From NCBI RefSeq assembly GCF_031010175.1, contig NZ_JAUAMB010000046.1, forward strand, positions 1-33,803: DNA of 33,803 nucleotides, given 5' to 3'. The position numbers and the translations under genes are program-made. This DNA comes from Halomonas sp. SpR1 (GTDB lineage: Bacteria; Pseudomonadota; Gammaproteobacteria; Pseudomonadales; Halomonadaceae). Position 1 is the stretch's first letter. The number at the start of each line of letters is the position of its first letter. The notes below the pieces were generated by a model. The model did no database searches. It had not been told where the DNA came from and saw nothing but the letters and a program-made list of their open reading frames with translations. Below are positions 1 through 7,765 of this stretch, piece by piece.

Positions 1-56
1 AGGCTGGCAGCTTCCTGCTTAAATTCAGGCGAAAAAGTACGTCGTTTCTTGGTCAT
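1..56 (-). CDS. IS3-family transposase OrfA, N-terminal fragment
   Basis: The minus strand from 56 reads MTKKRRTFSPEFKQEAASL, 18-19 residues of the basic, helix-turn-helix-leading N-terminus typical of IS3-family OrfA proteins (family recognised from memory). The frame is open to the window edge. OrfA supplies DNA binding for transposition and is normally followed by a frameshifted OrfB with the DDE catalytic core, which would lie outside the window. No ribosome site stands out before this ATG. Only the start of the gene is visible, so the IS cannot be named. Confidence 0.7.
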   Translation of the reverse strand, partial: MTKKRRTFSPEFKQEAAS

Positions 57-123
57 CAGACACCTCGTTTATGGTGGCAATATTACCACCTACGTTGGTG
101 TCCGGTTTTATTGAACCACTACA
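1..123 (-). mobile_element. IS3-family insertion sequence, left end (partial)
   Basis: The element enters from beyond position 1 and ends at about 123, where the minus strand begins TGTAGTGGTTCAATAAAACC, a TG-starting terminus of the kind seen at IS3-family ends. A transposase reading frame starts 67 bases inside this end. To the right of 123 the sequence resumes as a toxin-stub spacer like the others in the array, so the element has inserted into that spacer. The other end and any target duplication are outside the window. Confidence 0.75.
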
Positions 124-176
124 TCTCGCATTAAACAGTGATGAATCTGAAAAAGATGCTTTATACCCCCGGCCAT
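124..176 (-). pseudogene. Toxin 5' stub truncated by the IS
   Basis: ATG at 176 opens MAGGIKHLFQIHHCLM, the same start as the full toxins at 3960 and 7739, preceded by a GGGAG ribosome site. Homology to the other stubs stops at the IS end at 123, so the tail part and whatever immunity gene followed are cut off or displaced. This shows that the array once continued to the left. Confidence 0.7.
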
Positions 177-203
177 ACCCCTACTCCCTTTTAAAAGATT
201 GAA

Positions 204-845
204 TTAGTGCAGATTGGAAACGACGCGACAGCGATAGGGCTTCAATGGCTTAGTCAGTTTTTCGGCGTTTAGCGCCTCTACCAAGCGGTCACTGAGAAAG
301 AAAACTTTGCGCATTTTTTTTTCCATCCATAAATCAGCCCCTTGCAAAACTTCACTACTCAGCGCCAAACTATCTTCATTGTCTGAATATTTCGGCCCCC
401 AAAGATCACTTTTTGTAAAAGGGATTTTATTGGCTTTCGGTGATTCCTCCGGTACAAAGGTATCCTTGGTCTCGCCGAAGGCCAGAGTGAAGTACTCGCC
501 TTCAAACGGCGTTTTGCGGTCGTGGTGGAACAGCTTGACCGGATACAGCTCTGTCTGGCCCAGCTCAAAACGACGCAGCACCTCGGCGAACCGGGCTGAT
601 ACCACCCAGAATCCACTGGTAAATATATCCGGCACTGTTTTTATTTTTTCGTATTCACTGGCAACATACATCTCCTTCGGAAAGCAATCGGCCGGTTGCG
701 GTTCTCCACGCTCTGCACGGTTCATGGTATCCGCCGCGCGCTCTTCGTCCTCCAGACTTTTATCGGATCTAAAACCATAAATCAGTTCGCCATCGGTCAG
801 GCAGTTGGTGGCCCAGACGCGGGCATCAAGGGTTCTGTAGCTCAT
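204..845 (-). CDS. Imm11/DUF1629-type immunity-like protein, copy 1
   Basis: This is a 213-residue cytosolic protein with no signal peptide or membrane segment. It is assigned to the Imm11 (DUF1629) immunity family on the pattern of a VVSxRFxEVL segment at about 81-90, a YPVKLF strand at 101-106 and a second FFLSDRL segment at 182-188; this assignment is from memory of the family and needs a profile search. In this family such proteins bind and block a cognate nuclease toxin. Module make-up: N-terminal type A (residues 21-80, shared with copies 2 and 8) and C-terminal type alpha (137-168, ...KSDLWGPKYSDNED). The start follows AGGAGAAACACC, a ribosome site common to the array. It is the last complete gene before the IS. 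Confidence 0.75.
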   Translation of the reverse strand: MSYRTLDARVWATNCLTDGELIYGFRSDKSLEDEERAADTMNRAERGEPQPADCFPKEMYVASEYEKIKTVPDIFTSGFWVVSARFAEVLRRFELGQTELYPVKLFHHDRKTPFEGEYFTLAFGETKDTFVPEESPKANKIPFTKSDLWGPKYSDNEDSLALSSEVLQGADLWMEKKMRKVFFLSDRLVEALNAEKLTKPLKPYRCRVVSNLH

Positions 846-879
846 GGTGTTTCTCCTGTGTTGGTTGTTGGTGTTGCGT

Positions 880-1022
880 TCATTTAGCCCAAAGCGTAGG
901 CGTCAGCATCTAGCCATCGACGCTGACGGTTACGCTTTCGGTGGCGCGTTCACAAGCTGACTAGGCAGCTCTCTCATCAAACAGTGATGAATCTGAAAAA
1001 GATGCTTTATACCGTCGGCCAT
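880..1022 (-). pseudogene. Collapsed toxin stub upstream of immunity copy 1
   Basis: ATG at 1022 begins MADGIKHLFQIHH, the toxin start, then passes directly into toxin-tail sequence, so some 95 percent of the gene is missing. The start frame stays open for 30 codons (930-1022). The tail frame (DSSLFDERAA..ATESVTVSVDG) is broken by TAG codons, so the tail itself has decayed. An inverted repeat CGTCAGCatc...gaCGCTGACG at 901-928 lies in the tail. Confidence 0.7.
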
Positions 1023-1049
1023 GCCCCTACTCCCCTTTAAAAGATTAAA

Positions 1050-1688
1050 TTAGTGCAGATTGGAAACGACACGACAGCGATAAGGTCGCAGTTTTTGTGT
1101 TAGTTTTTCGGCTTTAAGCGCCTCTTCCAAGCGATCACTCATAAAAAATGAATGCATGATTTTTTTTTCCATCCACAAATCAACGCCGTTTAAAACAGAT
1201 TTATCAAAGGCTAGGCTGTCTTTATTATTTGCACGCTTTGCTTGCCATACATCCTTCCTCATAAAGACGGTATCTGCCTCCGGCGACTCCTCCGGCACAA
1301 AGGTATCCTTGGCCTCGCCAAAAGCCAGAGTAAAGTACTCGCCTTCGAATGGCGTCTTACGGTCATAATGAAACAGCTTGACCGGATACAGCCCCGTTTG
1401 ACCCAGTTCAAAACGGCGCAGCACCTCGGCGAAACGGGCTGATACCACCCAGAATCCACTGGTAAATATATCCGGCACTGTTTTTATTTTTTCGTATTCA
1501 CTGGCGACATACATCTCCTTCGGAAAGCAATCGGCCGGTTGCGGTTCTCCACACTCTGCACGGTTCATGGTATCCGCCGCGCGCTCTTCGTCCTCCAGAC
1601 TTTTATCGGATCTAAAACCATAAATCAGTTCGCCATCGGTCAGGCAGTTGGTAGCCCAGACGCGGGCATCAAGGGTTCTGTAGCTCAT
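1050..1688 (-). CDS. Immunity-like protein, copy 2, directly downstream of toxin 1
   Basis: This 212-residue protein starts 79 bases after the stop of toxin 1, so by the usual toxin-then-immunity order it is the likeliest cognate inhibitor of that toxin (inference). Its first ~136 residues are nearly identical to copy 1 (N-type A), but residues 137-168 are the most divergent in the array (C-type beta: EADTVFMRKDVWQAKRANNK), and the C-terminal helix differs too (KKIMHSFFMSDRLEE). If residues 137-190 form the toxin-contact face, this unique segment would set its specificity. Its family features are those given for copy 1. Confidence 0.75.
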   Translation of the reverse strand: MSYRTLDARVWATNCLTDGELIYGFRSDKSLEDEERAADTMNRAECGEPQPADCFPKEMYVASEYEKIKTVPDIFTSGFWVVSARFAEVLRRFELGQTGLYPVKLFHYDRKTPFEGEYFTLAFGEAKDTFVPEESPEADTVFMRKDVWQAKRANNKDSLAFDKSVLNGVDLWMEKKIMHSFFMSDRLEEALKAEKLTQKLRPYRCRVVSNLH

Positions 1689-1743
1689 GGTGCTTCTCCT
1701 GTGTTGGTTGTTGGTGTTGCGTTCGTTTAGTCCAAAACGTAGG

Positions 1744-1783
1744 CGTCAGTGTCCCTTTAAATCTCCGTTAAGAGACATTGACG
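1744..1783 (-). repeat. Inverted repeat at toxin 1 tail
   Basis: Arms CGTCAGTGTC (1744-1753) and GACATTGACG (1774-1783) pair over 10 bases with one wobble and enclose the toxin stop codon. The same hairpin, with covarying arm bases, sits upstream of almost every immunity gene in the array. Confidence 0.55.
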
Positions 1784-3960
1784 GTTACGTTTTTGGTGGC
1801 ATACAGCTTTCTGGCATCCTCGATATACCGCCCTCGACTATCGGCAGCGTGTGCGTTGGCCCCCGTCCACGCGAATAGCAGCTCATCAACGAGGGCGTGG
1901 CGGCGGGCAATATCCTGTTCTGCGCCAAACTGTTCGATCAATTCGCCTAACCGGCCGCTTTCGTCTAGCGCTACCGCGGTGTGCAAATCGTGCACGTTGC
2001 CGTAACCCACCAGGCCGGGGCCGACCGTATCGTCGCTCGGTGGGGGCGTGCCATCGCGGGTATCCATCAAATCGTGCTGAAACCAGACATCGGTCAGCGC
2101 AGCGTCGCTGCCGTCAGTGCGGGTAAAGCTACCAAGCTGCAAATGCAGATTACCGGCCTCATCCGTTTCTGACGCGGAATCAAACGCAATACTGAGCGAG
2201 GCCACCCCGGCGTCTGCCAGGGAGCGCAGCTCCCCTGCCTGCACACGACCATCGCCGTTTTTGTCCTGCCATACCTGTAGGCTCGCGAAATCTGCATCTT
2301 GCGCATCGACAACCCCATCGTCGTTGGTGTCGAGTACGGCCAGGGAGGCAAAGCCATGTTCCGCTTTCTCGCCATCTTTCCCGAGCGAGTGGTTGCCAAA
2401 CAGCTCGCTGCCGTCGCTGATCTTGCCATCACCGTTTTTGTCCCATACCAGCAGACCATCGTCCGGGCTGACCCAGCCGCTCTTTTCAGCGAAACCATTG
2501 CCGTCGTGGTCAAAATAGGCCCCATCGGCAAGGGCAATGGTTTCCACGCCATCGCCGTCCAGATCCAACACCAGGGGCGAGACGACTTTGCTGGCATAAC
2601 CAAACTCGCCCTTAAGCCAGGACATAAAGCCGTCGGAGAGCATATCCACCCAGTAAGGCGCATCATGAACGACCTTGCCGATCAGCTCGCTGATATTATT
2701 CAGCCCATCGGCGATCCCATAAACAGCCCATCCATTCGCCACCAAGGCCGCAGCGCCCGGCCCGCCCACAACACCGGCCAATACCGTTGTGCCGACGACC
2801 ATAAATGCACTCAGTACAATAGACGCCCCGAACATCTCGACATCCTGGCGCATCGGCTGCCAGTCGCCGGTATCCAGTCCGTGTTTGAGGCTATCGTAGG
2901 AGTGATTAAGGAACTCACCGGCATCGCCGACGATACCACCGCCGACGCCCACCAGTGATTTTTCAAGGCTGAGGCGGATTTCCTGATCCAGCGCGGTAAA
3001 GGCCTCTGGCAACTGCAGGTGCCGCTGTTCGAGTTCCATCGCCAGCCCCGGGGCAGCCGCCATCGATACCTGAGTAGGGCCGTTCTCCGTGTGCAGCGTT
3101 TGAGCGAGCGGCTGGCCGTCGTTATTGATGCCCGACTCACGCCTGACTGTCTCTTCTGCCGTCAAAGGTTGGCCGTCAGCTTTTGCCTTATCGTAGCTGT
3201 TCTTATAGAAGATATCGGAAATGTCACCCCCCTTACCCTTCGCAGGGCCTGAGGACTCGATGCTCTTTCGGATATCCGCCAGCTTGTTAAGATACGCGTG
3301 GTAAGTTTCTTCACTGATCACACCCAACTCGTAAAACGCTTTGGTTTGTTTCTCAGTGACCATCAAGCGGTGTTCGGTGTTGACCTGGCCATCCGTGCCT
3401 TTATCGGTAATATCCGCCTCCTCAAAATGCTCGATAAAGTCACCCAGACCGTCCTGGGTCAGTACATCGGGGGCGGTGTAGTCGAGACGCTTGGCTGCCC
3501 AGGCATCTTTAAGTATCTCGGTATTGTCCTTGCCCCCTGCCAAGGATAAGGGCTTGCCATCAAAGGTGGCCGTGCCCTCGGAGACCTGGCTGGCAAAGCG
3601 CGCCAAGTCGAAAAAGGCTACTTTCTGTTGCTCTTGAGTGAGGTCACTTTCACTGGATAAGATTTCGCCCAAACTATCGATAAGAAAGTTGTTATACCCT
3701 TTGTGCCCGCCTTCATGATAACTACCACCAATGCCAATATCACGATAGAAGTTGTCGCCACTTAGCAGCGATTGCTTGATCGTCTCGGCTTGCGTCATAT
3801 CGCGATACAGTGCGATCTTGTTGGCCTGACTATCGCGAAAATCAAAGGTCTCTTTTTTAAAGAGTATATCCAACTTGTCTTTCAACCCCGTTTCTGGAGC
3901 AAAGAGCTGAAGTGGCAAAATATGATGAATCTGAAAAAGATGCTTATTGTCCCCGGCCAT
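1768..3960 (-). CDS. Putative nuclease toxin 1: N-terminal AHH-like domain, C-terminal FrpC-SPM-like Ca-binding domain
   Basis: This is a 730-residue protein. ATG 3960 is chosen over the longer frame because AAAGGGGAG lies 7 bases upstream and the same start is kept in every stub. Residues 1-100 carry IHHILP (H12, H13), N47 and YHEGGHKGYN (H82, H86, Y89), the layout of AHH-type nucleases of the HNH/endonuclease VII class. Residues 165-370 are a polar linker of unknown fold. Residues 380-425 are hydrophobic and Gly/Ala-rich, perhaps membrane-active. From S461-P462 onward SPLVLDLDGDGVET and four further DxDGDG-type loops match the FrpC self-processing module family, but Ser replaces the Asp of the scissile Asp-Pro. 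No signal peptide, PAAR, Rhs or RTX nonapeptide repeats are seen, so the export route is unknown. It lies 29 bases downstream of immunity copy 3. Confidence 0.7.
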   Translation of the reverse strand: MAGDNKHLFQIHHILPLQLFAPETGLKDKLDILFKKETFDFRDSQANKIALYRDMTQAETIKQSLLSGDNFYRDIGIGGSYHEGGHKGYNNFLIDSLGEILSSESDLTQEQQKVAFFDLARFASQVSEGTATFDGKPLSLAGGKDNTEILKDAWAAKRLDYTAPDVLTQDGLGDFIEHFEEADITDKGTDGQVNTEHRLMVTEKQTKAFYELGVISEETYHAYLNKLADIRKSIESSGPAKGKGGDISDIFYKNSYDKAKADGQPLTAEETVRRESGINNDGQPLAQTLHTENGPTQVSMAAAPGLAMELEQRHLQLPEAFTALDQEIRLSLEKSLVGVGGGIVGDAGEFLNHSYDSLKHGLDTGDWQPMRQDVEMFGASIVLSAFMVVGTTVLAGVVGGPGAAALVANGWAVYGIADGLNNISELIGKVVHDAPYWVDMLSDGFMSWLKGEFGYASKVVSPLVLDLDGDGVETIALADGAYFDHDGNGFAEKSGWVSPDDGLLVWDKNGDGKISDGSELFGNHSLGKDGEKAEHGFASLAVLDTNDDGVVDAQDADFASLQVWQDKNGDGRVQAGELRSLADAGVASLSIAFDSASETDEAGNLHLQLGSFTRTDGSDAALTDVWFQHDLMDTRDGTPPPSDDTVGPGLVGYGNVHDLHTAVALDESGRLGELIEQFGAEQDIARRHALVDELLFAWTGANAHAADSRGRYIEDARKLYATKNVTVNVS

Positions 3961-3989
3961 ATCCCTACTCCCCTTTAATGTCATGTTGG

Positions 3990-4628
3990 TTAAACGAGTT
4001 CGATCACTCGGCAGCGGTAGGGATCAAGCACGTTTGAAAGATTTTCAGCCTCTAGTGCTTGAAACAAAGAGTCACTTAAAAAGAAAACTTTCCGCATTTT
4101 TTTTTCCATCCACAAATCAACGCCATCCAGAACGTTTATTTCAAAAGCCAAGCTGTCTTCATTATCCGAATGCCTTGGCCCCCAGAGATCCTTTTTAGTA
4201 AAAGGAATTTTTCTGGCTTTGGGCGACTCTTCCGGGACAAAGGTATCTTTGGTCTCGCCGAAGGCCAGCATAAAGTACTCGCCTTCGAACGGCGTTTTGC
4301 GGTCATGGTGAAACAGCTTGACCGGATACAGCCCTGTTTGGCCCAGTTCAAAACGACGCAGCACCTCGGCAAAGCGCCCGGAAACTACCCAGCCCCCCCC
4401 CCCCATGAAAATATCGGGCACCTTTTTCACTTCCAGGTATTGACTCGCTATATACATTTCACTGGGAAAACGCTCAGCGGTTTGCGGCTCTCCCCGCTCC
4501 AAATGATCTATTGTTTCTATTAGTTTCTGCTTGTCTTGCATCAAGTTATTCTTGAAGCTATAAATCAGTTCCGCATCAGTCAGGCAGTTGGTCGCCCAGA
4601 CGCGGGCATCGAGGGTTCTGTAGCTCAT
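3990..4628 (-). CDS. Immunity-like protein, copy 3, with a poly-G tract
   Basis: This 212-residue protein has N-type B (ELIYSFKNNLMQDKQKL...) and a C-module related to type alpha but with its own end: FEINVLDGVDLWMEKK, then LFQALEAENLSNVLDPYRCRVIELV-like residues in place of the usual KPYRCRVVSNLH. The coding strand has 12 consecutive G (4393-4404 on the plus strand) encoding the MGGGGW turn at residues 76-81; all other copies interrupt this tract. A one-base slip would frameshift the protein in its middle. The gene is followed 29 bases later by toxin 1, and a toxin stub precedes it. Confidence 0.75.
   Translation of the reverse strand: MSYRTLDARVWATNCLTDAELIYSFKNNLMQDKQKLIETIDHLERGEPQTAERFPSEMYIASQYLEVKKVPDIFMGGGGWVVSGRFAEVLRRFELGQTGLYPVKLFHHDRKTPFEGEYFMLAFGETKDTFVPEESPKARKIPFTKKDLWGPRHSDNEDSLAFEINVLDGVDLWMEKKMRKVFFLSDSLFQALEAENLSNVLDPYRCRVIELV
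4393..4404. repeat. Homopolymeric C12/G12 tract inside immunity copy 3
   Basis: Twelve uninterrupted C on the plus strand lie inside an open reading frame. At the equivalent place copy 4 reads cccccacccccc, copies 7 and 10 cccccccCg, and copy 6 ccccctccg. Long G/C runs are classical slipped-strand sites for phase variation, and are also error-prone in sequencing. Confidence 0.8.
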
Positions 4629-4662
4629 GGTGCTTCTCCTGTGTTGGTTGTTGGTGTTGCGT

Positions 4663-4805
4663 TTATTTAGCCCAAAACGTAGGCGTCAGCGTATGGCCAT
4701 CGACGCTGACGGTTACGCTTTCGGTGGCGCTTTCAAAAGCTGATTGGGCAGCTCTTTCATCAACCAGTGATGAATCTGAAAAAGATGCTTTATACCGTCG
4801 GCCAT
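4663..4805 (-). pseudogene. Collapsed toxin stub upstream of immunity copy 3
   Basis: ATG 4805 gives the toxin start MADGIKHLFQIHH, fused to the tail; the 30-codon start frame ends at 4713. Here the tail frame is fully open, DSSLVDERAAQSAFESATES then VTVSVDGHTLTPTFWAK, ending at TAA 4663-4665, and it shows the ancestral C-terminus best. A perfect 9-base inverted repeat CGTCAGCGT/ACGCTGACG occupies 4684-4711. Confidence 0.7.
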
Positions 4806-4832
4806 ACCCCTACTCCCTTTTAAAAGATTGAA

Positions 4833-5471
4833 TTAGTGCAGATTGGAAACGACGCGACAGCGATACGGTTTCAATGGCTTAGTCAGTTTTTCGGCTTTTA
4901 GCGCCTCTACCAAGCGGTCACTTAGAAAAAACACATGCGCTACTTTTTTTTCCATCCATAAATCAACACCTTGAAGAACCTCGCTACTCAGCGCCAAACT
5001 ATCTTCATTGTCTGAATTCCTTGGCCCCCAAATATCCTTACTCATAAAAATGTTCCTTATTTTGGGGGACTCCTCCGGCACAAAGGTATCCTTGGTCTCG
5101 CCGAAGGCCAGCATAAAGTACTCGCCTTCGAACGGCGTTTTGCGGTCATGATGAAACAGCTTGACCGGATACAACCCTGTTTGGCCCAGCTCAAAACGGC
5201 GCAGTACCTCGGCAAAGCGCCCGGAAACCACCCAGCCCCCACCCCCCATGAAAATATCGGGCACCTTTTTCACTTCCAGGTATTGACTCGCGATATAAAT
5301 TTCACTGGGAAAACGCTCAGCGGGTTGCGGCTTACCCCGCTCCAAATGTTTGAATGTTTCTATTAGTTCCTGATCATCTTGCTGCAAGTTATTGTCAAAG
5401 CCATACATAAGTCGCGGATCGGTCAGGCAGTTGGTGGCCCATACGCGGGCATCGAGGGTTCTGTAGCTCAT
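4833..5471 (-). CDS. Immunity-like protein, copy 4, directly downstream of toxin 2
   Basis: This 212-residue protein begins 72 bases after the stop of toxin 2 and is its probable partner by position (inference). N-module is type B' (PRLMYGFDNNLQQDDQEL..., almost identical to copy 10); C-module is type gamma (KIRNIFMSKDIWGPRNSDNE, shared with copies 6, 9 and 10). Because close relatives of both modules occur elsewhere in the array beside stubs only, those copies may be spare or cross-protecting versions of this one. The glycine turn MGGGGW is encoded by an interrupted G tract, unlike copy 3. Confidence 0.75.
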   Translation of the reverse strand: MSYRTLDARVWATNCLTDPRLMYGFDNNLQQDDQELIETFKHLERGKPQPAERFPSEIYIASQYLEVKKVPDIFMGGGGWVVSGRFAEVLRRFELGQTGLYPVKLFHHDRKTPFEGEYFMLAFGETKDTFVPEESPKIRNIFMSKDIWGPRNSDNEDSLALSSEVLQGVDLWMEKKVAHVFFLSDRLVEALKAEKLTKPLKPYRCRVVSNLH

Positions 5472-5519
5472 GGTGTTTCTCCTGTGTTGGTGTTGCGTTC
5501 GTTTAGTCCAAAACGTAGG

Positions 5520-5559
5520 CGTCAGTGTCCCTTTAAATCTCCGTTAAGAGACATTGACG
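5520..5559 (-). repeat. Inverted repeat at toxin 2 tail
   Basis: CGTCAGTGTC (5520-5529) pairs with GACATTGACG (5550-5559), identical to the repeat at the toxin 1 tail and overlapping the toxin stop codon. There is no T-run after it, so it is not a standard terminator. Confidence 0.55.
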
Positions 5560-7739
5560 GTTACGTTTTTGGTGGCATACAGCTTTCTGGCATCCTCGAT
5601 ATACCGCCCTCGACTATCGGCAGCGTGTGCGTTGGCCCCCGTCCAAACGAATAGCAGCTCATCAATGATGATGTGGCGGCGGGCAATATCCTGTTCTGCG
5701 CCAAACTGTTCGATCAATTCGCCTAACCGGCCGCTTTCGTCTAGCGCTACCGCGGTGTGCAAATCGTGCACGTTGCCGTAGCCCACCAGGCCGGGGCCGA
5801 TGGTGACCGCCTCGTCGTTTGGTGGGGGCGTGCCATCGCGGGTATCCATCAAATCGTGCTGAAACCAGACATCGGTCAGCGCAGCGTCGCTGCCGTCAGT
5901 GCGGGTAAAGCTACCAAGCTGCAAATGCAGATTGCCGGCCTCATCCGTTTCTGACGCGGAATCAAACGCAATACTGAGCGAGGCCACCCCGGCGTCTGCC
6001 AGGGAGCGCAGTTCCCCTGCTTGCACACGACCATCGCCGTTTTTGTCCTGCCACACTTGCAGGCTCGCGAAATCTGCATCTTGCGCATCGACAACCCCAT
6101 CGTCGTTGGTGTCGAGTACAGCCAGGGAGGCAAAGCCATGTTCTGCTTTCTCGCCATCTTTCCCGAGCGAGTGGTTGCCAAACAGTTCGCTGCCGTCGCT
6201 GATCTTGCCATCACCGTTTTTGTCCCATACCAGCAGACCATCGTCCGGGCTGACCCAGCCGCTCTTTTCAGCGAAACCATTGCCGTCGTGGTCAAAATAG
6301 GCCCCATCGGCGAGGGCAATGGTTTCCACCCCATCGCCGTCCAGATCCAACACTAAGGGCGAAACGACCTTGCTGGCATAACCGAACTCGCCCTTAAGCC
6401 AGGACATAAAGCCGTCGGAGAGCATATCCACCCAGTACGACACATCATCAATGACCTTGTCGATCAGCTCGCTGATATTATTCAGCCCATCAACGATCCC
6501 ATAAACAGCCCATCCATTCGCCACCCAGGCCGCAGCGCCCGGCCCGCCCACAACACCGGCCAATACCGTCGTACCGACGACCATAAATGCACTCAGTACA
6601 ATAGAGGCACCGAACGTCTCGACATCCTGGCGCATCGGCTGCCAGTCGCCGGTATCCAGGCCGTGCTTGAGGCTATCGTAAGAGTGATTAAGGAACTCAC
6701 CGGCATCGCCGACGATACCGCCGCCGACGCCCACCAGTGATTTTTCAAGGCTGAGGCGGATTTCCTGGTCTAGCGCGGTAAAGGCCTCTGGCAACTGCAG
6801 GTGCCGCTGTTCGAGTTCCATCGCCACCCCCGGGGCAGCCGCCATCGATACCTGAGTAGGGCCGTTCTCCGTGTGCAGCGTTTGAGCGAGCGGCTGGCCG
6901 TCGTTATTGATGCCCGACTCACGCCTGACTGTCTCTTCTGCCGTCAAAGGTTGGCCGTCAGCTTTTGCCTTATCGTAGCTGTTCTTATAGAAGATATCGG
7001 AAATGTCACCCCCCTTACCCTTCGCAGGGCCTGAGGACTCGATGCTCTTTCGGATATCCGCCAGCTTGTTAAGATACGCGTGGTAAGTTTCTTCACTGAT
7101 CACACCCAACTCGTAAAACGCTTTGGTTTGTTTCTCAGTGACCATCAAGCGGTGTTCGGTGTTGACCTGGCCATCCGTGCCTTTATCGGTAATATCCGCC
7201 TCCTCAAAATGCTCGATAAAGTCACCCAGGCCGTCCTGAGTCAGCACATCGGGGGCGGTGTAGTCGAGTTGCTTTTCAGCCCAGGCTTTTTCTAAGATTT
7301 TTGCATTAGCGTCGCCCCCGGCCAAGGACAAGGGTTTGCCATCAAAAGTAGCTGTACCCTCGGAGACCTGGCTGACAAAGCGCGCCAGATCGAAAAAGGC
7401 TACTTTCTGCTGTTCTTGGGTGAGGCCACTTTCACTGGATAAAACGTCGCCCAAACTATCAATAACAAATTCGTTATACCCTGGGTGCCCGCCCTCGTGA
7501 TAACTACCACCAATGCCGATGTCGCGATAGAAATTATCGCCACTTAGCAGCGATTGCTTGATCGTCTCGGCCTGCGCTGCATCGCGATATAGAGCGGTCT
7601 TATTCTCCATGCTGTCGCGGAGATTAAGATAGTCGTCGCCAAACAGTTTTTGTAATCCCGAGCGAGTCTCGGGGTTATTAAAAAGCTGATTCGGTAGAAT
7701 ATGATGAATCTGAAAAAGATGCTTTATACCCTTTGCCAT
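5544..7739 (-). CDS. Putative nuclease toxin 2, paralogue of toxin 1
   Basis: This 731-residue protein has the same plan as toxin 1: IHHILP (H12, H13), N46, YHEGGHPGYN (H81, H85, Y88), a hydrophobic segment near 380-425, and S460-P461 opening the Ca-binding module with its DxDGDG loops. From about residue 165 to the end the two proteins differ at only a handful of positions, whereas residues 17-55 and 140-158 are clearly different (NQLFNNPETRSGLQKLFGDD against LQLFAPETGLKDKLDILFKK). Variation is thus confined to the nuclease end. The start is supported by AAGGGGG 7 bases upstream. Immunity copy 5 ends 26 bases upstream and copy 4 follows. Confidence 0.7.
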   Translation of the reverse strand: MAKGIKHLFQIHHILPNQLFNNPETRSGLQKLFGDDYLNLRDSMENKTALYRDAAQAETIKQSLLSGDNFYRDIGIGGSYHEGGHPGYNEFVIDSLGDVLSSESGLTQEQQKVAFFDLARFVSQVSEGTATFDGKPLSLAGGDANAKILEKAWAEKQLDYTAPDVLTQDGLGDFIEHFEEADITDKGTDGQVNTEHRLMVTEKQTKAFYELGVISEETYHAYLNKLADIRKSIESSGPAKGKGGDISDIFYKNSYDKAKADGQPLTAEETVRRESGINNDGQPLAQTLHTENGPTQVSMAAAPGVAMELEQRHLQLPEAFTALDQEIRLSLEKSLVGVGGGIVGDAGEFLNHSYDSLKHGLDTGDWQPMRQDVETFGASIVLSAFMVVGTTVLAGVVGGPGAAAWVANGWAVYGIVDGLNNISELIDKVIDDVSYWVDMLSDGFMSWLKGEFGYASKVVSPLVLDLDGDGVETIALADGAYFDHDGNGFAEKSGWVSPDDGLLVWDKNGDGKISDGSELFGNHSLGKDGEKAEHGFASLAVLDTNDDGVVDAQDADFASLQVWQDKNGDGRVQAGELRSLADAGVASLSIAFDSASETDEAGNLHLQLGSFTRTDGSDAALTDVWFQHDLMDTRDGTPPPNDEAVTIGPGLVGYGNVHDLHTAVALDESGRLGELIEQFGAEQDIARRHIIIDELLFVWTGANAHAADSRGRYIEDARKLYATKNVTVNVS

Positions 7740-7765
7740 ACCCCTACCCCCTTTTAAAAATGAAA

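Noticed and set aside
2117..2958. Long plus-strand open frames opposite the toxin genes (also 5899-6356)
   Set aside because: They are Ser/Pro/Arg-rich shadows produced by the codon bias of the Asp/Gly-rich Ca-binding domain, with no ribosome sites or family match.
1768..3960. Toxin 1 as a classical RTX type I secretion substrate
   Set aside because: The DxDGDG loops resemble EF-hand/FrpC-module sites, not GGxGxDxUx nonapeptide repeats, and no hlyB/hlyD/tolC-like genes are present.
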